64,000 nt of DNA from Marinomonas atlantica (GTDB lineage: Bacteria; Pseudomonadota; Gammaproteobacteria; Pseudomonadales; Marinomonadaceae): positions 80,298 through 144,297 of the forward strand of contig NZ_LTAW01000008.1 of the NCBI RefSeq assembly GCF_001639725.1, written 5' to 3'. How positions within the stretch are numbered: position 1 is the first letter of the stretch; the number at the start of each line of letters is the position of its first letter. The notes under the pieces are model-generated. The model saw only the letters and a list, made by a program, of their open reading frames with translations. It had not been told where the DNA came from and did no database searches. The position numbers were made by a program, and so were the translations under genes. Shown piece by piece: positions 37,984 through 48,130 of the stretch.

Positions 37984-39228
37984 ATGAAAAAGAACGTACT
38001 GATTATCGGTGCCGGAGGGGTAGCCCGTGTAGTGGCACATAAATGCGCCCAACACAATGACACACTGGGCGATATCGCCATTGCCTCACGCAGCGTTGCC
38101 AAATGCGAAGAGATCGTTGCCAGTGTGAAAGAAAAAGGAGCCATGAAAGTTGAGGGCCGCATCGAGGCATATTCCCTAAACGCATTGGACATCCCAGCAA
38201 CCGTTAAGCTAATCAAAGAAACCAACTCTGAAATCGTGATTAACGTAGGTTCTGCGTTCATTAACATGTCAGTACTTGAAGCGTGTATGGAAACAGGCGT
38301 AGCCTACCTAGACACAGCGATTCACGAAGAGCCAAATAAAATCTGTGAAACCCCACCGTGGTACGCAAACTACGAATGGAAGCGCCGTGAAGCCTGTAAA
38401 GAAAAAGGCGTAACCGCCATTCTTGGTGTGGGTTTTGACCCAGGTGTAGTGAATGCTTATGCTTCACTTGCTTACAACCATTACTTCGATAAAGTCACAG
38501 ACATCGACATCATCGACGTAAACGCTGGCAGTCATGGCAAGTACTTCGCGACTAACTTCGACCCAGAGATCAACTTCCGTGAATTTACCGGCGTTGTCTA
38601 CTCTTGGCAGAATCGCGAATGGAACGTCAACAAAATGTTTGAAGTCAGCCGTACAGACGACTTGCCTGTAGTAGGTAAGCAAACGACTTACATGAGTGGT
38701 CATGACGAAGTTCATTCGATTTCGCAAAACCTAGACGTACCTAACGTACGTTTCTGGATGGGCTTTGGTGAGCATTATATCAATGTCTTCACTGTACTTC
38801 AGAATCTCGGTTTACTGTCTGAGCAACCAGTAAAAACAGCAGAAGGTTTAGAAGTCGTTCCACTTAAAGTGGTTAAAGCTGTACTGCCTGACCCTTCTTC
38901 TTTGGCACCAGATTACACAGGCAACACTTGTATCGGTGATGTTGTAAAAGGCATGAAAGACGGCAAAGAAAAAGAAGTCTTCATCTACAACGTAGCCGAT
39001 CACAAAGACGCCTATAAGGAAGTGGGTAGCCAAGGCATTTCTTATACGGCAGGCGTGCCACCGGTTGCGGCGGCGATCCTTGTAGCTAACGGCACATGGG
39101 ACTGCTCTGAAATGCGTAACGTAGAGCAATTGGATTCACGTCCATTCCTAGCGCTATTGAACAACATGGGTCTGCCAACTCGCATTAAAGACGAAGATGG
39201 CGACCGTCCATTTGAATACAACGCTTAA
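37984..39228 (+). CDS. Carboxynorspermidine synthase (saccharopine dehydrogenase family)
   Basis: This 414-residue oxidoreductase condenses aspartate semialdehyde with diaminopropane or putrescine using NADPH. The nucleotide-binding loop VLIIGAGGVARVVAHKCA opens the protein, followed by ASRSVAKCEEI. Internal blocks such as DTAIHEEPNKICETPPW and GVGFDPGVVNAYA match the family. In vibrios it stands with nspC. Here the decarboxylase comes first. Product may be spermidine or norspermidine, which the sequence cannot settle. Confidence 0.9.
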   Translation: MKKNVLIIGAGGVARVVAHKCAQHNDTLGDIAIASRSVAKCEEIVASVKEKGAMKVEGRIEAYSLNALDIPATVKLIKETNSEIVINVGSAFINMSVLEACMETGVAYLDTAIHEEPNKICETPPWYANYEWKRREACKEKGVTAILGVGFDPGVVNAYASLAYNHYFDKVTDIDIIDVNAGSHGKYFATNFDPEINFREFTGVVYSWQNREWNVNKMFEVSRTDDLPVVGKQTTYMSGHDEVHSISQNLDVPNVRFWMGFGEHYINVFTVLQNLGLLSEQPVKTAEGLEVVPLKVVKAVLPDPSSLAPDYTGNTCIGDVVKGMKDGKEKEVFIYNVADHKDAYKEVGSQGISYTAGVPPVAAAILVANGTWDCSEMRNVEQLDSRPFLALLNNMGLPTRIKDEDGDRPFEYNA

Positions 39229-39244
39229 CCAATAAAGCGTATGC

Positions 39245-39278
39245 AATAAAAAGCCCAGCCATTGCTGGGCTTTTTATT
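39245..39278 (+). terminator. Terminator after the carboxynorspermidine operon
   Basis: AATAAAAAGCCCAGC at 39245-39259 pairs perfectly with GCTGGGCTTTTTATT at 39264-39278 around a four-base loop. This ends the nspC operon. Confidence 0.93.
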
Positions 39279-39450
39279 GAGCCGTCTGTATTTTAAGGCT
39301 CTTCTTAAAGCCCGCATTGATTAACACGAGCATACAAACTCTCGCTAAAGCTTACATATTTCTAACATTCTTTATGTACTGAGTAAGATACATTTAAGCC
39401 CTATTATTAATAGTGCCGATTAGCACTAAGCAAGCGAAAGGATTACTTAA

Positions 39451-42400
39451 ATGCTTTGGATAATTGGGGCGTTAGCTATTGGCTATATTTCTATTTATGC
39501 AGCATTTCGTGAGCTAACCAGCGAGCTGATTGGCTCGGATTTTCAACGTGCCTTACGCTGTGCCTTAGCCCTGACATTGGGTATTGGCAGCACGACTCTC
39601 ATCAGCCACAACGCCTTCTTCGACCATCAATCGCACACATTACAACCCCTTCCATTATTTATATGGTTTCTAATCGCAATCACCGCAAATTTTCTTATTG
39701 TGTTACGGACACGCTTTGACTGCAAAGAACAAGCCGCCATGCTTAATATGTTCAGTGGCATTGTTTCTTTCATCATAATTTCACTGACTTGCGCTATTTT
39801 AGCTGCAAATGGTGAAAACCTTTTAGAAGCTTTAGTCAGCATTTCTTTTTGGTTGCTAATTGGCTTTTGTGGTTTGATGGTTACCTTTGCTTTTTATGCT
39901 TGCGTCTTAGTCAGTACGATTTTGAATCGACCCTCAATGCTCAATTATCGCTATTTCACACGTCCATTGATGCTGACTGCCTGTATAGCTTTGATACAAG
40001 TTGCAGGAGGAGAGTTTTACCCAGACTTAACAAAATTTAAGCAATTGGACGAGCAAGCGTTTACTCTCTCTAGAGAACAATTTTTGCTTGGAGTTGCACT
40101 TCTTAGCAGTGTCGTAAGTACACTATTACTTTGCTCAAATTTCTATTCTCGATACCTAGGTAGCGAATTAAAATATTTACAAGAGCAGCTCTCTTCACGC
40201 TCTTCCTCTCATACCTTTTGGCAAGCTTTCATAACATTACTGTCTTTTAGCTTAATGGCCGTCACTCTAGTTTTTTGGCTGCAATGGCATTCAGCGTTAA
40301 GCCAACACAATAGTGTCACAGCTGTCAGTATGCGAAATGCGATTAACGCAAGTCATAATGAGCTTGAAAGCCTAGTCGCTGATATCCAATCTGTGAAAAA
40401 TACATTCTCCATAGACCCGGATGCGATTCTCACAAGCCCAAGCTATCGTGAAAAACTACAAAATTTCTTAGAAGGTTATAGCCTTTCATCCGACCGATAT
40501 CGCTACATCTCAGTTTTAGATGGATTAGGAAATGAAGTAGCAAGGGTCGACAATAACCGCAGCACACCTATTTTTTCTGCAGGCAATCACTTAGGGGAAA
40601 TGAACCACAGTTTAGAATACCGCATTGCCCAATCTCTTGATGACGGTGAATTCTTCATTTCACACGTCTCATTGGCACGTAAACACTCAACACCCATCGC
40701 TCCACTTAGACCTATTCTAAAAATAGGGGTGCCGATTTTTGATCATTATCATAATCGTATAGGAATTTTGGTGTTCGCCTATAAATTCGAGCGCTTTGTG
40801 ACATTACTAGAGCGATTTTTCCCAGAGAACAGGAATGTATTTTTACTCAATGAATCCAATCAGATTCTGATAGATTTATCCTCGCCAGAATCTTGGGAGC
40901 ATTTGCTACGCGTCACCAATTTCCGCTTCATTCAATTAAATAGGCAACTACTGCAACCTAACTTGATTGATAGTGATGAGAAGCAAACTCATATTTTGAA
41001 TTCTGGGCTATTTCCAAACAATCTTAATGGCTCAGCTAGCGCTTTTCTGCCATCTTGGCGCTTAGTCGCCCAAAGTGCTTACCCTGACATTACAGTGAAA
41101 CCTTGGAACATAGCCTTTGTACTTATCCTCATTGTCCTAAGTTTTTTGCTTGCGAAATTAATAAGTCGAACCGTCCTCAATAATATTGAAAACCGAACCC
41201 AAATCTCAGAGCTTTTGAACGAAGTGGGGTACCACAAACAGGCATTAGATGAACACGCTATCGTAAGTATTAGTAATACACGAGGTCATATCACCTATGT
41301 AAACGATAAGTTTTGCGAAATTTCAGGTTATGAAAAGACTGAGTTAATGGGGCAGAATCATCGAATATTAAAATCTGACGAACATCCTCCAGAGTTTTTC
41401 AAAACACTATGGCATACCATCGCCAATGGCAAAGTTTGGTCAGGTGAAATCAAAAACTTAAGGAAAAATGGCAGTATTTACTGGGTACATGCCACTATAT
41501 TACCAATAAAAGGCACTTCAGGAAAAATAGAGCGCTACATTGCGGTGCGTACTGATGTAACTGAATCGCGAGTCATCTCTACTATTTTAGAGGACGCTCT
41601 AAAAGAAGCGCATCAAGCTGCTGAAGCTAAGAACCGTTTTCTTGCTAATATTAGCCACGAAATCCGTACGCCCATGAATGCCATTATCGGTCTAACGGAT
41701 GCATGCTTAACCTCACCTAATAAAGAGAACCAACAAGACCTTATGCGCAAGGTGAATAACTCCGCTAATAATCTATTGCGTATTATTAATGACATTCTCG
41801 ATTTTTCTAAAATGGAAGCAGGCCACATGGAAGTCGAGGAAATCCCTTTTTCTTTGGAGCGAGTCATAGAAGAGCATGCTTACATCCATCAAAGTGTCGC
41901 AAAGTCCAAAAACATCCACCTACTGACAGGTATTGACAGCAACGTTCCCAACCATCTGATTGGCGATCCTCTTCGTATCGGACAAGTCTTAAGTAATCTT
42001 GTGAGCAACGCGTTGAAGTTCACCAGTGCAGGTGAGGTGATCGTTTACGTTAAAATGTTACGCACCAAAGGTGAGTTGGTCGAACTAGAGTTCTCTGTTC
42101 AAGACACAGGAACAGGGATGACAGAAGCACAACTGAACAAACTGTTTTCACCGTTTTCTCAAGCGGATGTGTCGACCACAAGAAAATACGGCGGTACAGG
42201 TCTCGGGCTTTCAATTTGTAAAAGTTTGATTGGGTTGATGGGGGGAACAATTCAAGTAGACAGTCGCTATGGTGACGGTAGTGTGTTCCGTTTTACTGTG
42301 CCGTTAAAAGTGGATCAAAGCGACCTTCAATCCTTACCTAATAAAGCGAAAGAGTCGCTCAATAGTTCACGTGTTTTACTCATTGATTTTATCGGGCTGA

Positions 42401-43809
42401 GCCGTCAAAACTACCTGCGCCATGCCAGTGCATTCGGCTTACATCTAGAGGCCGTTAGCACTTGCGACAATGCTGTATCAAAACTCTCATTTGGAGCAGC
42501 CTATGATTTTTTAATTATCGACTGTTACAGCATCACACCAGAATTAGAAGACATCTTAAAACACTTAAATGACTTCCCTGCTAGTCGATCACTCAAAACG
42601 ATCATTGTGGTTGATCACAGCAAAGATCTTCGTCGAATAGAGCAATGGCATTCACCCATCACCTTACTCGCGCCACCTGTGAGCCAATCCTCACTACTGG
42701 ATTGCATGATGCCATTCCGTCAGGATATCAACCAACCCTCGACATCAAGCATAGAGAAAGAGCCTAAGGAATTTGCACACCTAAAGGTACTCGTCGTGGA
42801 AGACAATGAGATCAACCAATTGGTCATTGGGGAAATTTTTAGCCAATGGGATATTTCTTTTGAGATCGCAGAACATGGAAGAGATGCCATTCGCCTGGTA
42901 CAGCAACAACCCTTTGACATGGTGTTAATGGATATTCAAATGCCCGTCATGGATGGTTATGAAGCCAGTAAAGGTATCCGAGCTTTAGGTGGAGAATTCA
43001 CCAACCTTCCTATTATCGCTGTAACGGCCAATACCGGTACGCAGGACATTCAACGGGCTTTGAAATCGGGGATGAACGACCATGTTTCCAAACCAATTAG
43101 TCGTCAGCAATTACAAGATGTCATCCGTCAGCAAATGTGTCTGAACAAAGGTGCGTATCTTCAGCAGAAAAGTGGTTCTTTAGAACCGGAGCAGGTGGCA
43201 TTAGCAAACCAACTAGTCATGGTTCTGCCTAATATTGACGTTCAGTCTGCCTTAAGCCGCTTAGGGGTTGAACCAAGCTTTTATTTACAACTTCTGAACT
43301 CTTTCAAAGAAAGCTCCGTAGAGCATATGTTAGAGGCTCAAGCTAAAATAGCGTCGTCAGATTTTGAGGGTCTAATTCAGACTTTTCATACGATTAAAGG
43401 GATTGCGGGTAACCTTGGCGCCCGATCTATCTACAATGAAGCCAAAGATCTAGAGCAAGCCGCTAAACAACGGGATGTGCCGGAAGGTTTATTTAATCAA
43501 ATGCATCAAGAGATTATGACAATATGTCAGTCCATCAGTGAGCTATCAAGCAACACTAAGTCGAACCAAGACATCAGTACAACTACCCTAGAGCTTGAGC
43601 ACACATTAACATTTGAGAATTGCCTAGCGCTGTTAGATTTGATTGAGGCCTTTGATACCAAAGCGAATGCTCACATACATAAACTGATGAACGATCAAAA
43701 AAACACCTCAATTTCTCAAGAATTAGAGAAAATTGAACAGCAACTCAGCAATTATAATTTTGAAGACGCAGCCGATATTTTGCGCACACTAATGGATTCT
43801 TTAAAATGA
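39451..43809 (+). CDS. Large hybrid sensor histidine kinase (PAS-HisKA-HATPase-REC-HPt)
   Basis: This 1452-residue membrane kinase has about eight N-terminal membrane segments (1-280), a periplasmic sensor region (about 285-545), a further membrane segment near 548-570, PAS (about 600-715) and HisKA with His736 in ISHEIRTPMN. HATPase follows with a DTGTGM and GGTGLGLS box. A first receiver-like region (about 970-1090) is degenerate, keeping LLIDF instead of the acidic pair. The second receiver has Asp1161 in LMDIQMPVMDG. An HPt domain carries His1313 in FHTIKGIAGN. The layout resembles BarA/RcsC-type phosphorelays. Its stop overlaps the HD-GYP regulator gene. Confidence 0.88.
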   Translation: MLWIIGALAIGYISIYAAFRELTSELIGSDFQRALRCALALTLGIGSTTLISHNAFFDHQSHTLQPLPLFIWFLIAITANFLIVLRTRFDCKEQAAMLNMFSGIVSFIIISLTCAILAANGENLLEALVSISFWLLIGFCGLMVTFAFYACVLVSTILNRPSMLNYRYFTRPLMLTACIALIQVAGGEFYPDLTKFKQLDEQAFTLSREQFLLGVALLSSVVSTLLLCSNFYSRYLGSELKYLQEQLSSRSSSHTFWQAFITLLSFSLMAVTLVFWLQWHSALSQHNSVTAVSMRNAINASHNELESLVADIQSVKNTFSIDPDAILTSPSYREKLQNFLEGYSLSSDRYRYISVLDGLGNEVARVDNNRSTPIFSAGNHLGEMNHSLEYRIAQSLDDGEFFISHVSLARKHSTPIAPLRPILKIGVPIFDHYHNRIGILVFAYKFERFVTLLERFFPENRNVFLLNESNQILIDLSSPESWEHLLRVTNFRFIQLNRQLLQPNLIDSDEKQTHILNSGLFPNNLNGSASAFLPSWRLVAQSAYPDITVKPWNIAFVLILIVLSFLLAKLISRTVLNNIENRTQISELLNEVGYHKQALDEHAIVSISNTRGHITYVNDKFCEISGYEKTELMGQNHRILKSDEHPPEFFKTLWHTIANGKVWSGEIKNLRKNGSIYWVHATILPIKGTSGKIERYIAVRTDVTESRVISTILEDALKEAHQAAEAKNRFLANISHEIRTPMNAIIGLTDACLTSPNKENQQDLMRKVNNSANNLLRIINDILDFSKMEAGHMEVEEIPFSLERVIEEHAYIHQSVAKSKNIHLLTGIDSNVPNHLIGDPLRIGQVLSNLVSNALKFTSAGEVIVYVKMLRTKGELVELEFSVQDTGTGMTEAQLNKLFSPFSQADVSTTRKYGGTGLGLSICKSLIGLMGGTIQVDSRYGDGSVFRFTVPLKVDQSDLQSLPNKAKESLNSSRVLLIDFIGLSRQNYLRHASAFGLHLEAVSTCDNAVSKLSFGAAYDFLIIDCYSITPELEDILKHLNDFPASRSLKTIIVVDHSKDLRRIEQWHSPITLLAPPVSQSSLLDCMMPFRQDINQPSTSSIEKEPKEFAHLKVLVVEDNEINQLVIGEIFSQWDISFEIAEHGRDAIRLVQQQPFDMVLMDIQMPVMDGYEASKGIRALGGEFTNLPIIAVTANTGTQDIQRALKSGMNDHVSKPISRQQLQDVIRQQMCLNKGAYLQQKSGSLEPEQVALANQLVMVLPNIDVQSALSRLGVEPSFYLQLLNSFKESSVEHMLEAQAKIASSDFEGLIQTFHTIKGIAGNLGARSIYNEAKDLEQAAKQRDVPEGLFNQMHQEIMTICQSISELSSNTKSNQDISTTTLELEHTLTFENCLALLDLIEAFDTKANAHIHKLMNDQKNTSISQELEKIEQQLSNYNFEDAADILRTLMDSLK

Positions 43810-44831
43810 GCTTAACCAATCCCAAAGCCACTATTTTAGTGGTCGATGATATTGCTGATAACATTGATGTAATCAGTAATATTCTCAATGAACAATACGA
43901 TATCAAGGCCGCTAATCACGGTGAACTAGCCTTGAAAATACTCGACCGATTTGAGATTGATTTAATTCTGTTAGACATCATGATGCCTGATATGGACGGT
44001 TATGCTGTATGCCAAAAAATCAAAGATAACCCCAAGCTAGCTAATGTCCCCATCATTTTTCTAACAGCGATGGACTCTCAAGAGGGAGAGCAACGCGGCT
44101 TTGACTTAGGCGCGGTCGACTTCATATCAAAACCTTTTAGCGCCGCTATATTAAAGGCGCGTGTGGCCTCCCAACTCAAGCTAGCAAACTATGCTAAAGA
44201 GTTAGAACAGAAGGTTCATGAGCGAACAAAAGACTTGGCTGACAGCCGAATGGAGATCATTGAGCGATTAGCCCTCGCAGCAGAATTTCGTGATAACGAG
44301 ACAGGTAATCACGTTATCCGCGTTGGTGAATATTGCCGCTGTATGGGGCAATCGATTGGGCTTCCAAAAGCGGAAAGCGACCTATTAGCGATCACCGCAA
44401 CACTGCATGATATAGGTAAAATCGCAATCTCCGACAATATCTTACTCAAACCAGATCGGTTAACCGAAGCTGAGTTCGACATTATGAAGAGTCACTCTGA
44501 AGCGGGCGCAAAATTACTTGAAGGTAGCCAGTCAGAGCTTTTAAAAGCAGCTCGAGTGATTGCTTTAAGTCACCATGAAAAATGGGATGGCACAGGTTAT
44601 CCGAACCAACTAAAAGGCAACGAAATCCCCTTCTACGGACGAATTGTGGCGCTTTGTGATGTCTATGATGCTTTATCCTCAGTTCGCCCCTACAAAACTG
44701 CTTGGGCAAAAGAGGATGTAGAACAATACATCAATGACCTCAGTGGTCAGCACTTTGACCCAATATTAGTGGAGCACTTTAATAAAGTCTCTGAGCAGTT
44801 TTACGCGATCCTAAGGAGCTATCAAGATTAA
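43806..44831 (+). CDS. REC-HD-GYP response regulator (cyclic-di-GMP phosphodiesterase)
   Basis: This 341-residue protein has a receiver domain with Asp57 in LILLDIMMPDMDG, a coiled linker (about 130-155) and an HD-GYP domain. The HD motif is TLHDIGKIAISD, followed by HHEKWDGTGYP and GRIVALCDVYDAL, so hydrolysis of cyclic-di-GMP is expected. The ATG overlaps the stop of the hybrid kinase by four bases, making it the clear output partner. Confidence 0.9.
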   Translation: MSLTNPKATILVVDDIADNIDVISNILNEQYDIKAANHGELALKILDRFEIDLILLDIMMPDMDGYAVCQKIKDNPKLANVPIIFLTAMDSQEGEQRGFDLGAVDFISKPFSAAILKARVASQLKLANYAKELEQKVHERTKDLADSRMEIIERLALAAEFRDNETGNHVIRVGEYCRCMGQSIGLPKAESDLLAITATLHDIGKIAISDNILLKPDRLTEAEFDIMKSHSEAGAKLLEGSQSELLKAARVIALSHHEKWDGTGYPNQLKGNEIPFYGRIVALCDVYDALSSVRPYKTAWAKEDVEQYINDLSGQHFDPILVEHFNKVSEQFYAILRSYQD

Positions 44832-44859
44832 CAATTCTCTGCTTAGAGATCGCTTAAGC

Positions 44860-45879
44860 TCATTGTTGGAATAGCGTTTTAATCGTTGTGATATGCTGCT
44901 GTTTTTCTGACGCATCAAGCCAACTGCCTTCAAAAGCATTGCATGCCAAGCGATACAATTCTTCCTTGGTCAGCTGTGTTTCTTGAACTAAAGCCGAAAA
45001 ATTGTCATTCATATAGCCACCAAAATAGGCAGGATCATCAGAATTCACAGTGGCATTAAGGCCTAGACGCAGCATGCTACGAATCGGATGATCTTTGAGC
45101 GTATCCACGACGCATAGCTTTAGATTTGATAGAGGGCATACTGTTAATGTTAGGCCTTTATGCTTAATCTGAGCAACAAGGTCATCGTCCTCAAGCGCAC
45201 GATTACCGTGATCGATCCGATCCACGCCAATCACATCCAGCGCCTGCCAAACATACTCAGGAGGGCCCTCTTCACCCGCGTGCGCCGTGACCAGTAAACC
45301 AAGCGCTTTACACTCGCGGAATACATTTTCAAATTTAACAGGCGGATGACCGACTTCAGAGCTATCTAACCCTACTCCGTCAATCATCTCCAAATAAGGC
45401 TTAGCTAACGCTAACGTTTCAAACGCACTGACTTCGTCTAAATGGCGTAGAAACGACATAATTAATTTAAAACTTATGCCAAAGTCGCGCTCTGCGTCTT
45501 TCAGTGCTCCATGGATCCCTTTGATTTGTGTTTCAAAGCTCACACCTCGACTTAGATGTCCTTGTGGATCAAAGAAGATCTCCACATGCACCACATTGTC
45601 TTCGTTGACACGCTTAAGGTAAGCCATTGTCAGATCGTAAAAATCCTGTTCTTTAAGTAGCACTGACATGCCTTGGTAATAGAGATCTAAGAAATCTTGC
45701 AAGTTTTCAAACTGATATGCCGTTTTCAGCGCTTCCACTGAATCATACTTAAGCGCAACTTGGTTACGCTGGGCAATGGCGAACATCTGCTCTGGCTCAA
45801 ACGTGCCTTCAATATGCAAATGCAGCTCCGCCTTTGGCATACGTATCGCCAAATCTAATAATGCTTCAGAGCTGGTCAT
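44860..45879 (-). CDS. Adenine deaminase of the adenosine deaminase family
   Basis: This 339-residue amidohydrolase has the metal motifs ELHLHIEGT near the start, HAGEEGPPEYVW, the catalytic segment DRIDHGNRALED and SDDPAYFGGY. The blocks NLQDFLDLYY, LDSSEVGHPPVKF and VCPLSNLKLCVVD are nearly those of Pseudomonas aeruginosa PA0148, an adenine rather than adenosine deaminase. The ATG at 45879 is used because AAGGGGAAA precedes it. The TTG at 45897 is less likely. It converges on the HD-GYP gene. Confidence 0.85.
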   Translation of the reverse strand: MTSSEALLDLAIRMPKAELHLHIEGTFEPEQMFAIAQRNQVALKYDSVEALKTAYQFENLQDFLDLYYQGMSVLLKEQDFYDLTMAYLKRVNEDNVVHVEIFFDPQGHLSRGVSFETQIKGIHGALKDAERDFGISFKLIMSFLRHLDEVSAFETLALAKPYLEMIDGVGLDSSEVGHPPVKFENVFRECKALGLLVTAHAGEEGPPEYVWQALDVIGVDRIDHGNRALEDDDLVAQIKHKGLTLTVCPLSNLKLCVVDTLKDHPIRSMLRLGLNATVNSDDPAYFGGYMNDNFSALVQETQLTKEELYRLACNAFEGSWLDASEKQQHITTIKTLFQQ

Positions 45880-46021
45880 GGCTTTCCCCTTTCTCAATGA
45901 AGTTGGATCATTTTTGCTTATCGCTCTCTAAAAGTTAGCAAGGCTTTTCGATTTTAGAAAACTTAACTGTTTGGTTAACTTCATATTTTAAAGCAAAAAC
46001 TGATCCATGAAAGCAAATAAA

Positions 46022-46050
46022 AAAGCCGAGTAGTCACACTACTCGGCTTT
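46022..46050 (-). terminator. Terminator after trpG
   Basis: AAAGCCGAGTAGT at 46022-46034 pairs perfectly with ACTACTCGGCTTT at 46038-46050 around a CAC loop, followed on the minus strand by TTTTATTTG. Confidence 0.92.
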
Positions 46051-46070
46051 CTGAATTTGAAAATTCGCTT

Positions 46071-46733
46071 TTACATCTGAAACAAGAAGTTCTTGATCAG
46101 GTCTCGGCCACCTTCGGTCGCAAAGGACTCTGGGTGGAACTGAATGCCTTGGATAGGGTATTCCTTATGACGAACACCCATAATTTCGTAATCCCCGCCT
46201 TGTTGAATCACTTTATGGTTAGCAAAGTCTTCGACCTTTAAATCTCCGACCACAGACGTCACTTCTAGACATTCTGGTAGACTTTCAGGCTCCGCCATCA
46301 ATGAGTGGTAGCGCATAATTTCCAGCTGATCTGGAATATCATGGAAAATGCCTTCCGCGTTATGACTAATTGGGCTTACTTTACCGTGCATCGGCACATG
46401 TGCTTTAACCACTTTACCGCCAAAGACATGACAGATGCCCTGCATTCCTAGGCAAACCCCCATTAGAGGCGTCGTTTTACCTAATTCACGAATCACCTCA
46501 GCACACACACCAAAGTAAGATTCATTTTCAGGTGTCCCAGGTCCTGGCGAAATAATAATGCGATCTGGCTTGGCTGCCTGAACGTCTTCAAGCGTTACTT
46601 CGTTGTTACGTTTTACCACCACATCAAACGTCTCTAACGTGCCTTGGCTTTGCGCCGCCATCAGAATTTCACCGATGTATTGGTACAAGTTGTAAGTAAA
46701 CGAGTCGTAGTTATCGATAATATATACTTTCAT
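46071..46733 (-). CDS. trpG: Anthranilate synthase component II (glutamine amidotransferase)
   Basis: This 220-residue class I glutamine amidotransferase supplies ammonia to TrpE. It starts with the family pattern IIDNYDSFTYNLYQYIGE. The nucleophile lies in VCLGMQGICHVFGG, and the His/Glu pair is in IQFHPES. Relatives paired with PabB have almost the same sequence, so the tryptophan role rests on the upstream trpR and trpE. It lies 11 bases after trpE. Confidence 0.82.
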   Translation of the reverse strand: MKVYIIDNYDSFTYNLYQYIGEILMAAQSQGTLETFDVVVKRNNEVTLEDVQAAKPDRIIISPGPGTPENESYFGVCAEVIRELGKTTPLMGVCLGMQGICHVFGGKVVKAHVPMHGKVSPISHNAEGIFHDIPDQLEIMRYHSLMAEPESLPECLEVTSVVGDLKVEDFANHKVIQQGGDYEIMGVRHKEYPIQGIQFHPESFATEGGRDLIKNFLFQM

Positions 46734-46744
46734 CTGACTGACCC

Positions 46745-48130
46745 TTACTGCGCTGGAGCGAATTGGTCTAGCACACGTTTAGTGCCAGCAAATTTACGTT
46801 GTATCTCTTCGTACTCACCTTCGGCACTAGAGTCATAGACATTCCCACCACAGGTTTGTACATAGGCTTTATTGCCATTGGCGAACAACGTACGAATTGG
46901 GATGGCAAAGTTACAGTCGCCATTAAATGAAAACTGTCCCACCGCGCCGCCGTATGGGCCTCGGCCATCGCCTTCCATATCATCAATGACCTTCATCGCT
47001 TCAATTTTCGGTGCTCCCGTTAAGGTTCCAGCCGGAAAGTTGCTTGCTAAGGCAGAGAACATATCCTGATCATCAGCAATAATGCCCACAATTTCACTGG
47101 AAATGTGCTGTACATGACTAAAGCGTTTGATGTCCATTAATGAGCGAACTTTCACCGTACCAAAGCGTGCAACGCGACCGATATCATTACGGTGTAAATC
47201 AACAATCATGTTGTGTTCAGCAATTTCTTTTGGATCATTAAGCAATGCACGAGCCAGCGCCACGTCTTCTTTTTCGTCAACGCCACGTTTGGCGGTTCCC
47301 GCCAGCGGGAAGGTTTCCATCTCACCTTGGCGTAGACGGAATAACAACTCAGGGCTCGCGCCAATCACTTTTTGCTCACCAAACTTGATGTAGTACATCT
47401 GTGGCGATGGGTTTATCTCACGCATTTGTTCATAAATTGCAATGGTATCGCCATCCAGATCAAACCACTTTTTAAAGCCGACTTCTGTTTGGAAGATCTT
47501 ACCGTCGATAATGTCTTGTTTAACCTTTGCAACAGCGTCAGCATGCGCTTCACGGGTCATGGACTCACCCGTAGGTGTTACGGTCAATGGTCCATTGGTT
47601 GGCACTGGCGCATCCAATAAGGACTGCACTAATTCTGAACGATTATCATCGTAATAGAAGTAAAAAACCTGCCCTGTCATCTTGTCCAAAATTAGGCCGT
47701 CTTTGTATAAACCAAAACGGAAGCCATCGAACATATCACTGGTTTGTAGGTGCAGACTGGGTTCAAAGTAATTCATGGCATCATAGCCAATGTAGCCCGT
47801 CAGACCACCTGCATACCCACGAGAAATAATATTTTGCGGCACAATGCTGCGTAGCAAATAGTAGGGATTATCCGATTCGTAAGACTCCGTCACGCCATCA
47901 CGCTCTTGGATAAAAAGCTTATTATCCTCAGCCCAAAGTAATTTTTCTGGATCAAAACCAATAATCGAATGACGAGAGATGTAGCTCTCTTCACCTAAGG
48001 ACTCCAACATAAAGCAGTTAGAAAATTGCTTTTCGACTTTCTTAAACATGCCGAAAAAATCACAATCAGAGCTGATCGTCACGTACTTAGGCTTACGTGG
48101 CAACTCGATGCGTGGTGGATGGTTACTCAT
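46745..48130 (-). CDS. trpE: Anthranilate synthase component I
   Basis: This 461-residue chorismate-using enzyme has the N-terminal allosteric-like motif MLES, the active-site blocks PLAGTAKRG, AEHNMIVDLHRND, VQHISSE and LTGAPKIEAM, and the C-terminal CGGNVYDSSAEGEYEE. It is shorter than the about 520-residue E. coli TrpE and resembles compact TrpE versions. Linkage to TrpR and TrpG favours anthranilate over aminodeoxychorismate. The start overlaps the trpR stop by eight bases (ATGAGTAA). Other trp genes are not nearby. Confidence 0.78.
   Translation of the reverse strand: MSNHPPRIELPRKPKYVTISSDCDFFGMFKKVEKQFSNCFMLESLGEESYISRHSIIGFDPEKLLWAEDNKLFIQERDGVTESYESDNPYYLLRSIVPQNIISRGYAGGLTGYIGYDAMNYFEPSLHLQTSDMFDGFRFGLYKDGLILDKMTGQVFYFYYDDNRSELVQSLLDAPVPTNGPLTVTPTGESMTREAHADAVAKVKQDIIDGKIFQTEVGFKKWFDLDGDTIAIYEQMREINPSPQMYYIKFGEQKVIGASPELLFRLRQGEMETFPLAGTAKRGVDEKEDVALARALLNDPKEIAEHNMIVDLHRNDIGRVARFGTVKVRSLMDIKRFSHVQHISSEIVGIIADDQDMFSALASNFPAGTLTGAPKIEAMKVIDDMEGDGRGPYGGAVGQFSFNGDCNFAIPIRTLFANGNKAYVQTCGGNVYDSSAEGEYEEIQRKFAGTKRVLDQFAPAQ

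Noticed and set aside
46745..48130. Aminodeoxychorismate synthase (PabB) instead of TrpE
   Set aside because: Not excluded, but the linked trpR, the TrpR-like operator and the LES-type N-terminal motif favour anthranilate synthase.
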